7,186 nt of DNA from an uncultured Opitutales bacterium (GTDB taxonomy: Bacteria > Verrucomicrobiota > Verrucomicrobiia > Opitutales > UBA2995), in the NCBI GenBank assembly GCA_937920335.1, contig CALGUT010000741.1, forward strand, positions 1-7,186. Reading direction: 5' to 3'. The notes beneath the pieces are model-generated. The model was not told where the DNA came from, did not search any database, and was given only the letters and a program-made list of their open reading frames with translations. Numbering within the stretch: position 1 is the first letter of the stretch; each line of letters opens with the position of its first letter. The position numbers were made by a program, and so were the translations under genes. Positions 1 through 5,906 of this stretch are shown in pieces.

Positions 1-171
1 AGTTGCCGATTTGGATACTGAATACGGCCTCAAGTGAGCATCATCGAAAACCCTATCTAATTTACCTGCTGTATCCTGGGTTCCCACTTTATTCTGGATA
101 ACCATTCGAGGACCGTCTCGCAGTATCAAAAAATCAAAGACCCCGGGCCTAGATTTTTCGAATGAATCAGC
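1..171 (-). pseudogene. Partial or degenerate reading frame, faintly PD-(D/E)XK nuclease-like
   Basis: On the minus strand, 57 codons are open from an in-frame TAA at 172-174 to the left edge, and a second in-frame stop (TAG) lies at 187-189. The translation reads like protein and contains FDFLILRDG followed by VIQNKVGTQD and then KLDR. That order resembles the core of PD-(D/E)XK nucleases: an Asp-containing strand, then a strand ending in ENK or QxK, then an acidic helix. In this frame the usual Glu of ENK would be Gln. The first ATG is at 105-103, inside the putative core, and the only earlier start candidate is a TTG at 129-127. The N-terminus therefore looks missing and I lean towards a decayed gene, although the body lies outside the window. 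The family link is inference. A competing reading is a plus-strand gene tail ending at the TGA at 35-37. Confidence 0.33.
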
Positions 172-257
172 TTATCCTAAGCAACTCTATGACGTTGACA
201 CCTTAGCCGCACCTGTAGATCTTTCCGCCTTTTCTAACACTGAATCAAGACAACGAT
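172..257 (+). promoter_or_regulatory. Upstream region of eno, candidate promoter
   Basis: No convincing gene covers this stretch. A perfect -35-like TTGACA lies at 195-200, but no good -10 hexamer sits 16-18 bp downstream; the nearest candidate is a poor TAGATC at 216-221. There is no Shine-Dalgarno sequence before the eno ATG at 258; the preceding bases are a purine-poor AAGACAACGAT. The promoter call rests mainly on position, because eno needs one and the sequence to its left appears to be transcribed the other way. Confidence 0.35.
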
Positions 258-1577
258 ATGACCACAATTACTGACATTCGAGCTCGCGAAATTATCGATT
301 CCCGTGGGAATCCAACCGTCGAAGTCGACGTTGAACTCGAAAGCGGCGTCATCGGACGTGCAGCTGTTCCTTCAGGAGCCAGCACCGGAGTAAATGAAGC
401 CTTGGAACTACGCGATGGCGGAGTTCCCGTAAAGCAACTTCCCAAAGGGATCAACGGCAAGAAACGCTACCTTGGTAAAGGCGTTTTGAAAGCCGTCGAA
501 AACGTAAACACGTTGATTGCGGCTGACCTCATCGGATTCGACGCGGTAGACCAAGTTGGGATCGATCATATGATGCTCGCTCTCGACGGCACGCCGACCA
601 AGAAGAAGCTCGGTGCAAATGCTATTCTCGGCGTATCTATGGCAACTGCCAAAGCAGCAGCGCTTGCACTCGACCTTCCGCTCTACCGTTACCTCGGCGG
701 CACCAATGCCAAGGTACTTCCCGTCCCCATGATGAATATCATGAATGGTGGCGCTCACTCCGACGCACCGATCGACATCCAGGAATTCATGATTATGCCC
801 AAAGGCGCAGAATCATTCAGCGAAGCACTTCGCATGGGTGCTGAAATTTTCCATGCGCTTAAGGGTGTGCTGAAAGGCAAAGGTCTTTCAACAGCAGTCG
901 GTGACGAAGGAGGATTTGCTCCAAACATAGAATCGAACGAAGCAGCGCTGGAAGTCATCGCGCTCGCTGTGAAGAAAGCAGGCTACAAACTCGGTAAGGA
1001 AATCTTCCTCGCCCTCGACGTGGCTTCCTCTGAGTTCTACAACAGCAAAACCAAACGCTACGTATTCTCTAAATCCGATGGTTCCAAGAAGAACTACAAG
1101 GAGATGGTTGCATTCCTAAAGGACATGCAGTCTCGCTACCCAATTCTCTCCATCGAAGACGGTTGTGACGAAAACGACTGGACTGGTTGGAAACACATGA
1201 CCGAAGAGATGGGCCACAACACTCAACTCGTAGGCGACGACCTTTTTGTTACCAACACCACATTCCTCAAAAAAGGAATCGATATGGGTGTCGCTAACTC
1301 GATCCTCGTTAAGGTTAACCAAATCGGATCTCTCACCGAGACTTTCGACGCGGTTGAAATGGCTACGGAAAACAGTTACACGTCTGTCATTTCTCACCGT
1401 TCCGGCGAAACTGAGGACGCAACGATTGCGGACATCGCTGTTGCGACCAACGCGGGTCAAATCAAAACCGGTTCACTCTCACGCAGTGATCGTATTGCGA
1501 AATACAACCAACTCCTTCGTATCGAAGAAGAGCTTGGTAAACACGCGGTATACGGTGGCAAGGTAGGAAAGATCTAA
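258..1577 (+). CDS. eno: Enolase (phosphopyruvate hydratase)
   Basis: Cytoplasmic glycolytic and gluconeogenic enzyme that interconverts 2-phosphoglycerate and phosphoenolpyruvate, normally a Mg-dependent dimer or octamer. The 439-residue protein is complete, near the usual 430 or so. The mobile loop PSGASTG is at 38-44, with the Mg-contacting Ser at 42. QEFMI at 175-179 carries Glu176, and GDEGGFAPN at 215-223 carries catalytic Glu217. The expected Mg ligands are Asp254, Glu300 (SIEDG) and Asp327 (GDDLF). Lys352 in LVKVNQIG is the expected catalytic base, and SHRSGETED at 379-387 is the signature. All key residues are present. One oddity is an extra segment of roughly 12 residues between LRDG (51-54) and RYLGKG (70-75), compared with the E. 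coli type. The ATG is unambiguous by homology but lacks a Shine-Dalgarno sequence. It is monocistronic by context, since a strong terminator follows. Confidence 0.98.
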   Translation: MTTITDIRAREIIDSRGNPTVEVDVELESGVIGRAAVPSGASTGVNEALELRDGGVPVKQLPKGINGKKRYLGKGVLKAVENVNTLIAADLIGFDAVDQVGIDHMMLALDGTPTKKKLGANAILGVSMATAKAAALALDLPLYRYLGGTNAKVLPVPMMNIMNGGAHSDAPIDIQEFMIMPKGAESFSEALRMGAEIFHALKGVLKGKGLSTAVGDEGGFAPNIESNEAALEVIALAVKKAGYKLGKEIFLALDVASSEFYNSKTKRYVFSKSDGSKKNYKEMVAFLKDMQSRYPILSIEDGCDENDWTGWKHMTEEMGHNTQLVGDDLFVTNTTFLKKGIDMGVANSILVKVNQIGSLTETFDAVEMATENSYTSVISHRSGETEDATIADIAVATNAGQIKTGSLSRSDRIAKYNQLLRIEEELGKHAVYGGKVGKI

Positions 1578-1628
1578 TTCGCAGAATCATCTCATCCGCG
1601 AATAAGCACAATCCACACTTTATCTTCG

Positions 1629-1662
1629 AAAAGGCGGTCGACACTCGGCCGCCTTTTCTTTT
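1629..1662 (+). terminator. Rho-independent terminator of eno
   Basis: GGCGGTCGA at 1633-1641 pairs with TCGGCCGCC at 1645-1653, with one G-T wobble and a 3-nt loop. AAAA (1629-1632) against TTTT (1654-1657) extends the stem to 13 bp, and a further C plus four Ts follow. It lies 51 bp after the eno stop codon. The A-run on the left means it could also act on the opposite strand. The remaining bases of 1578-1689 hold no other recognisable feature. Confidence 0.88.
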
Positions 1663-1689
1663 ATTAAAGATCATAACTCTAATATACCT

Positions 1690-2124
1690 ATGTCTGGACA
1701 ACTCTATCTTTGGATCAAAACATTCCACCTCGTAATGGTCATGGCCTGGATGGTCAGCCTCTTCTACCTGCCACGCATACTCGTTCATGTCGTTGAAGCA
1801 AAAGCCGAAGGGCAAGGCGTCGATCGCCTCTTCATCATGGCGCGCAAACTCTTTATGTTTGGAAACGTTATGATGGTATTGGGTTTCGCCACCGGGCTAT
1901 GGATCGCAATTTCTATGAAGTTCTTTTCCGGACAAGGCTGGCTTCACGCAAAACTCCTCTTGGTAGTGCTGTTTATCGGTTACAACCACATGACATTTGG
2001 GTTCGTAAAGAAAGCTGAGAAGGGAACCCTCAAGTGGTCTTCAAAAGGACTGCGTTGGTTCAACGAGATTCCACTAGTCGCTCTGATCATCGTGACTTAT
2101 CTCGTTATCGCGAAACCGTTTTAA
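1690..2124 (+). CDS. hemJ: HemJ/CopD-family membrane protein, probable protoporphyrinogen IX oxidase
   Basis: A 144-residue integral inner-membrane protein with four predicted helices (about 7-29, 54-75, 85-104 and 124-141). HemJ oxidises protoporphyrinogen IX to protoporphyrin IX, the penultimate step of heme synthesis, in bacteria lacking HemG or HemY. Family marks seen here: His13 in helix 1, AWMVSLFYLPR at 19-29, MARKLF at 50-55, GWLHAK at 83-88 with His86 and Lys88, His100, and RWFNEIP at 122-128 near a KPF C-terminus. After YLPR the usual VYH is replaced by VHV. From memory, the short RWFNE-P...KPF form resembles a branch often labelled only CopD family, so the oxidase role is probable rather than certain. 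No Shine-Dalgarno precedes the ATG, and an AT-rich TAATAT at 1680-1685 is very close to it. The gene sits alone between two terminators. Confidence 0.82.
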   Translation: MSGQLYLWIKTFHLVMVMAWMVSLFYLPRILVHVVEAKAEGQGVDRLFIMARKLFMFGNVMMVLGFATGLWIAISMKFFSGQGWLHAKLLLVVLFIGYNHMTFGFVKKAEKGTLKWSSKGLRWFNEIPLVALIIVTYLVIAKPF

Positions 2125-2153
2125 TCGGTAGCGACCCACCCTGTGTAGTTTCG

Positions 2154-2183
2154 AAAGGCCTGCGTGAAAGCGCAGGCTTTTTT
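2154..2183. terminator. Hairpin terminator between convergent genes
   Basis: GCCTGCG at 2158-2164 pairs perfectly with CGCAGGC at 2171-2177 around a 6-nt loop, and the right arm is followed by six Ts (2178-2183), a good terminator for the plus-strand hemJ-like gene. AAAG at 2154-2157 can extend the stem against the Ts. Read on the minus strand it lies a few bases beyond the receptor stop codon (2188-2190), with only a short T-run, so it may also end that transcript less efficiently. No second hairpin is visible in this 63-bp gap. Confidence 0.87.
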
Positions 2184-2187
2184 GTGC

Positions 2188-4047
2188 CTACCAACGGTAA
2201 ACCGCATTCAGTGATACTTGCCGGGGACTTGCCGGAACAGAAGGAATCTCCTCAAAATCACTATCCCACAAATTCGTGACTGCCAGGCTGAGCTCAAGAC
2301 CTTCTAAACTCTCAGGGAAATAGAAAAGACCCAGCGATGAGATAACCGCTTCATCAGGCGTACCAGCCGTGCGAAGAACATTTTCCTGCTGCACCCGAAG
2401 AATATTATCTGAACGAATTTCAATACCTGGCATAAGCTCATAGATAAATGCCAGGTTCACTCGATGACGGGCATAATTCAGCGCGTAGAAGCTGGCGTCC
2501 ACATCCGCCAGCCCATAATCCTCATCCTTGGATAGCCCCATATAGCCCAAGACAATACGTCCTTTTTCGAGGTCGTAAGAAGCAACGAGCTCCAAACCTG
2601 TGGTATCGATATCCACGTTATTAGCCGTGCGACCAAATACATCAAAAACGAAGGTCCAATCAACAAGGTCACGATCCTCTCTCAAGAAAACCGCAGCCTG
2701 TAGTGTAAAATTTCCGGATTGGGTCATCAATCCCAACTCGTAGTTTGTTGCGAACTCCCGACCCAGATTTGGATTTCCTCGAAAGAGTCCACCAGCTGGG
2801 TTCGAGGCGATTGCCGTATAGCCTGGTACCTGCGTGCTACGGGAGACGTCGGCGTATAAGGTCGATTGTTCTCCGAATCCAGGAATACCCGTTACCTCCA
2901 ACCGAGCCATCGGTGACACGTCACTTGCCCCTCGGTTGTTATCATCAAACGATAGCCCTCCAAGCAGGCTCCACAACCTTCCGGTATCATCACTCCAATC
3001 CGTTTCAACTAATACGCTACTCTTTAAGTAGGTCCTCGAATCAAATGCGCCAAAGGTAAGCGAGGTCGATTCGATATTATCGTCCAACCATTCAGTCTTT
3101 GCAAGAATGCTCCAGCTCTCGAATGTCCAACCGCCTTCCACAGCAAGGTCGAAGACTTTTGTCGTATGCTCAAACGGGTTGAACACGCCCGGATCCCTTC
3201 GATCGAATTCGTAGTCGTCGTCGTTTTCACGGTAGTACCCGCTCGCTTGCCAAAAGAAGTCTCCGTGATTCATGCGATGATTAAGGAACAGAAGACTCGT
3301 TTGGATATCCTCAGTTTCCGGAACTCCAAAAGGGGTATACAAATTCGGCCAACCAAAAAACTTATCCTGATAGCCAAAAAACAAATCGGTTCGGGAATCA
3401 TTACCGCTCCTTTGAAAACGAAGACTTACCCGATCAAAGTCATGGTCACCATCAGCGATCGGACCGTCTGACTCGGAATGAGAAACTTCGGCGTCTATAC
3501 CCCACTGGTTTCCATCTTCACTTTCTCCAACGTAAGCTCCGTAAGCACTGCCGTACCAATAACCGTCTTCACCGAATCCTAGAGCGACCTCCTGTATAGG
3601 CTGAATGATACTCCACTGATAGTTCACAGTACCGACACTGGAATTAAATCCGGAAAAAGCATTTTCACTTCCAGTAAGTATGGTAGCGGTCGAAAGCATC
3701 TTCGGAGAAATCGGAATTTCAGCGAAGTAGTGCCCCGTTTGAGGATCATACAAGGTAGCGCTTCCCAACATGAATCCGGTGTTTTCGAAAATACCACCTC
3801 GAATGGTCACATCGCCCTGGCTCTCCGCTGAATTGCGCGTCTGTAGATCCACCAACGGTTCATAACGCAATGCAGATACCGGCATCGTAAACGTAGAAAA
3901 CGATTCTTCTAACGCAATTCTCTGGCTGACCGTTTCGATGGGATCCAATTCATAAAGACGCAAACCGTCCGCTTCCTGAGCGACTAACCCTTGAATCGCC
4001 GGCATTAGTATCAAGACCGTGTGGATATTTAGAAATACAAATTTCAT
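2188..4047 (-). CDS. TonB-dependent outer-membrane receptor, BtuB-like
   Basis: A 619-residue outer-membrane beta-barrel that imports a scarce ligand (metal chelate, cobalamin or similar) using TonB energy; its length matches BtuB-type receptors. A hydrophobic signal peptide spans about 1-23 (cleavage near LVA-Q). A TonB-box-like YELDPIETVSQR at 32-43 resembles the common LDPIVVTA form. The plug spans about 48-150, with GDVTIRGGIFENTGFML and then LYDPQTGHYFAEIPI, a BtuB-like plug signature. The barrel runs from about 150 to the end, with alternating aromatic strands and acidic loops such as DHDFDR and ENDDDYEFDRRD, and finishes VYRW with the terminal aromatic residue used for BAM recognition. 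The ATG start yields the signal peptide directly but has no Shine-Dalgarno. No periplasmic or ABC transporter genes adjoin it and I see no cobalamin riboswitch in the short leader, so the ligand is undetermined. Confidence 0.93.
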   Translation of the reverse strand: MKFVFLNIHTVLILMPAIQGLVAQEADGLRLYELDPIETVSQRIALEESFSTFTMPVSALRYEPLVDLQTRNSAESQGDVTIRGGIFENTGFMLGSATLYDPQTGHYFAEIPISPKMLSTATILTGSENAFSGFNSSVGTVNYQWSIIQPIQEVALGFGEDGYWYGSAYGAYVGESEDGNQWGIDAEVSHSESDGPIADGDHDFDRVSLRFQRSGNDSRTDLFFGYQDKFFGWPNLYTPFGVPETEDIQTSLLFLNHRMNHGDFFWQASGYYRENDDDYEFDRRDPGVFNPFEHTTKVFDLAVEGGWTFESWSILAKTEWLDDNIESTSLTFGAFDSRTYLKSSVLVETDWSDDTGRLWSLLGGLSFDDNNRGASDVSPMARLEVTGIPGFGEQSTLYADVSRSTQVPGYTAIASNPAGGLFRGNPNLGREFATNYELGLMTQSGNFTLQAAVFLREDRDLVDWTFVFDVFGRTANNVDIDTTGLELVASYDLEKGRIVLGYMGLSKDEDYGLADVDASFYALNYARHRVNLAFIYELMPGIEIRSDNILRVQQENVLRTAGTPDEAVISSLGLFYFPESLEGLELSLAVTNLWDSDFEEIPSVPASPRQVSLNAVYRW

Positions 4048-4104
4048 AAAAGCGATCAGATGAAGGCCGTAATGAATCGGAAAGCAATGCTATTGTAAAC
4101 CGTC

Positions 4105-4136
4105 GTTAAGGATATGATTAACAAACAAAATCCTTA
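4105..4136. repeat. Overlapping inverted repeats, possible operator
   Basis: Two dyads share the same bases. GTTAA at 4105-4109 pairs with TTAAC at 4118-4122 across 8 nt, and TAAGGAT at 4107-4113 is perfectly complementary to ATCCTTA at 4130-4136 across 16 nt. Both overlap the candidate plus-strand -10 (4113-4118) and lie upstream of the candidate minus-strand -10, where a repressor could control both directions. The arms are short and could arise by chance. Confidence 0.35.
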
Positions 4137-4160
4137 TCCTGATCCGACCAGCGATCCGAC
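4130..4160 (+). repeat. Phased ATCC direct repeats
   Basis: ATCC occurs at 4130, 4136, 4142 and 4154, spaced 6, 6 and 12 bp. The last two copies extend to an 8-base GATCCGAC repeat (4141-4148 and 4153-4160), and a related TCCGACCA recurs at 4179-4186. The 6 and 12 bp phasing within a promoter-sized gap suggests a protein-binding array or a decayed microsatellite. Confidence 0.4.
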
Positions 4161-4196
4161 TTTGACAGTAGACACCGTTCCGACCAACTTGAGGCC

Positions 4197-5093
4197 ATGA
4201 ACCAGCTTGACGTTTTAGCGATCGGACTTGCGTGTTGGGATTTGAACTTCCAAGTCGATCGCGCGCCGGGTCCCAACGAAAAGACGAAGGCGACGTCACT
4301 CATCAGTGAAGGCGGAGGTCCAGCTGCCAATGCAGCCTATTGCATTAGTAAGCTTGGAGGCAAAGCGGCTTTCATGGGGCGCTTGGGAAATGACCATTTC
4401 GGCAACGCACATCTCGATGAACTGAGAGCCGCAGACGTGCAAGTAGACCGTATCCTCCGATCCGATTCACCGACTTCAATCGCAAGCGTAACGGTTAATC
4501 AAAACGGTGACCGCTCGGTCGTTAATTACAGCCAAAAAATCGAGTCGCTAACGTTCGACTTCTCTAACCTGCATCCCAAGTGCATCCTGATCGATGGACA
4601 CGAATGGGATGCTTCAGAAAAGGCGTTGCAGCAATTCTCCGACATACCCTCCGTGCTGGACGCAGGCTCTTTTCGCGATGCAACTCAGACGCTCGCCGGC
4701 AACGTCAGTCACTTAGTTGCGTCGAGCAGTTTCGCCATTGCCAGTTCAGGATCTGAGCACCCCGATAATTGGTTCAACTGTCTCCTTGAAAACACACCCC
4801 ATGTCGCAATAACGAGAGGCGAACAAGGAGTGGTTTGGAAAACCACCACAGGCGAACAAGGGAGCCTGAAAGGGCACAGTGTTGCGACAGTGGACACTAC
4901 TGCAGCAGGTGATGTATTTCATGGATCATTTTCCCTAGCTCTTTCCAGAGGAAATACCTTCAAAGAGGCTCTGGCATGGGCCAACCGAGTGGCAGCGATT
5001 TCAACTACGAAACCAGGCGGTCGGTCTTCTTGCCCTGCTTCCGACCAAGTACCTCAACTCAACGTTTGTTTGTCAGCGCCAAACAAGCCTTAG
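4197..5093 (+). CDS. PfkB/ribokinase-family carbohydrate kinase
   Basis: Cytoplasmic ATP-dependent kinase that phosphorylates a sugar or related small molecule. The 298-residue length is normal for the family. N-terminal LDVLAIGLACWDLNF places substrate-contacting Asp15 at the usual position. GGGPAANAA at 39-47 is the first PfkB signature, followed by GRLGNDHFG (61-69). ITRGEQG at 205-211 is the usual strand before the nucleotide site. DTTAAGDVFHGSF at 233-245 is the second signature, with Asp239 as catalytic base and an Ala where many relatives have Gly. The DVFHG form occurs in several sugar-kinase branches and does not settle the substrate. The gene opens a tight four-gene plus-strand run, with its TAG 12 bp before the next start. 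The ATG at 4197 gives the expected N-terminal strand and has no properly spaced Shine-Dalgarno. Confidence 0.92.
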   Translation: MNQLDVLAIGLACWDLNFQVDRAPGPNEKTKATSLISEGGGPAANAAYCISKLGGKAAFMGRLGNDHFGNAHLDELRAADVQVDRILRSDSPTSIASVTVNQNGDRSVVNYSQKIESLTFDFSNLHPKCILIDGHEWDASEKALQQFSDIPSVLDAGSFRDATQTLAGNVSHLVASSSFAIASSGSEHPDNWFNCLLENTPHVAITRGEQGVVWKTTTGEQGSLKGHSVATVDTTAAGDVFHGSFSLALSRGNTFKEALAWANRVAAISTTKPGGRSSCPASDQVPQLNVCLSAPNKP

Positions 5094-5105
5094 AAATAAT
5101 TCGTT

Positions 5106-5906
5106 TTGGAAGAGCACATACATAGTTGGTATCAGGATAAACCGGGGATGCATCTCATCTGCTTACACGGATTCATCGGGTCTGGATCAGACTACTCAAT
5201 CGTTGCAGATCATCTGAAACAGAGACGGCCGTTGATCGCACCTGATTTCCCTGACTATCGGTCCACACCTCCAAACAGTCGCATAACTTGGGCTAGTACC
5301 TTAGCCGACCTGGATTCACTCATCGAAGAGACAACACAGGGACGACCGTGTGTGTTAGTTGGATATTCGATGGGGGGTCGAATCGCGCTCCAATACGCCA
5401 TACAACATCAATCGCGATTAAAAGGATTGGTATTAATCGGTGCTACCCCCGGAATTGAAGATGCTGCCCTTAAAGCGGAACGGTTAAAACAAGACAGCGA
5501 ACTGGCAGAGAAACTAACTGATCAAACCATCGATGATTTTTTAAGCTACTGGTTGAATCAACCCATCCTCAAAAGCCAGGAAGCGATCCCAGAACCCTAT
5601 CGAAGCCGAATGCTTGAAAAACGTCACAGGCTATCGACTAAATCGTTGTCCACGTATTTACAGACCTTAGGAACCGGTACCATGCCATCGATATGGCATC
5701 GACTGAAACAACTAACCATTCCCACCCTACTAGTATCCGGTGAAAAGGATTTTAAATTTGCGAACATTGGCCATCGCATGGCTTCCCAAATACCAGGTTG
5801 TGATCACGCGATAATTAAGAATAGCGGACACAGCGCATGTTTTGAACAACCGACTGCTTTCACAAAACAACTGGAAGCGTTTGTTAAGACACTCGAAGCT
5901 TCATGA
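5106..5906 (+). CDS. menH: MenH-like alpha/beta hydrolase (SHCHC synthase)
   Basis: MenH eliminates pyruvate from SEPHCHC to give SHCHC in menaquinone synthesis, in the cytoplasm. The 266-residue protein has the fold in order: oxyanion region LHGFIGSGSDY at 20-30, nucleophile elbow GYSMGGRIAL at 86-95 with Ser88, then ATPGIEDAALKAERLKQD at 113-130. DDFLSYWLNQPIL (143-155), LGTGTMPSIWHRL (188-200) and SGEKDFKF with Asp215 follow, and finally NSGHS with His242. The middle segments match MenH specifically rather than hydrolases in general. An in-frame TAA at 5097-5099 forces the start to TTG at 5106 or ATG at 5148; the TTG restores the first strand before LHGF, so it is preferred. There is no Shine-Dalgarno. 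The stop overlaps the next ATG (ATGA), implying translational coupling. No other men genes are visible nearby. Confidence 0.86.
   Translation: MEEHIHSWYQDKPGMHLICLHGFIGSGSDYSIVADHLKQRRPLIAPDFPDYRSTPPNSRITWASTLADLDSLIEETTQGRPCVLVGYSMGGRIALQYAIQHQSRLKGLVLIGATPGIEDAALKAERLKQDSELAEKLTDQTIDDFLSYWLNQPILKSQEAIPEPYRSRMLEKRHRLSTKSLSTYLQTLGTGTMPSIWHRLKQLTIPTLLVSGEKDFKFANIGHRMASQIPGCDHAIIKNSGHSACFEQPTAFTKQLEAFVKTLEAS

Larger units (their letters stand above)
4048..4196. promoter_or_regulatory. Divergent promoter region between receptor and kinase genes
   Basis: These 149 bp must hold promoters for both divergent units. On the minus strand a -10-like TACAAT (plus coordinates 4092-4097) would give the receptor a leader of roughly 40 nt. 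On the plus strand a -10-like TATGAT lies at 4113-4118, and a perfect TTGACA at 4162-4167 has no good partner before the start at 4197. None of these has both hexamers at good spacing, so exact promoters are uncertain. GAGG at 4191-4194 is only 2 nt from the kinase ATG, too close for a normal ribosome-binding site. The region looks too short for a cobalamin riboswitch, and I recognise no such motif. Confidence 0.4.

Noticed and set aside
2..37. Plus-strand gene tail VADLDTEYGLK ending at a TGA
   Set aside because: Only 11 codons are visible, and that much open frame is common by chance; the minus-strand frame over the same bases is longer and more protein-like.
129..158. Hairpin AAAAATC...GATTTTT as a terminator
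   Set aside because: The stem is almost all A-T with a 16-nt loop, the Ts are part of the stem, and it lies inside the minus-strand open frame.
162..206. 14-codon plus-strand ORF upstream of eno as a leader peptide
   Set aside because: No ribosome site, no attenuator-like hairpins and no run of regulatory codons; better explained as chance.
408..758. Minus-strand 116-residue ORF within eno
   Set aside because: It lies fully antisense to enolase, which has all catalytic motifs; a shadow frame with no recognisable domain.
1246..1566. Plus-strand 106-residue ORF in an alternative frame of eno
   Set aside because: Basic, Ser/Thr/Leu-rich shadow of the enolase frame with no domain features.
1462..1815. 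Minus-strand 117-residue ORF spanning the eno-hemJ gap
   Set aside because: It crosses the eno terminator and overlaps two well-supported genes; no recognisable motif.
4048..4196. Cobalamin riboswitch upstream of the BtuB-like receptor
   Set aside because: I cannot find a recognisable B12-box or the multi-helix arrangement, and the space is short and shared with a divergent promoter.
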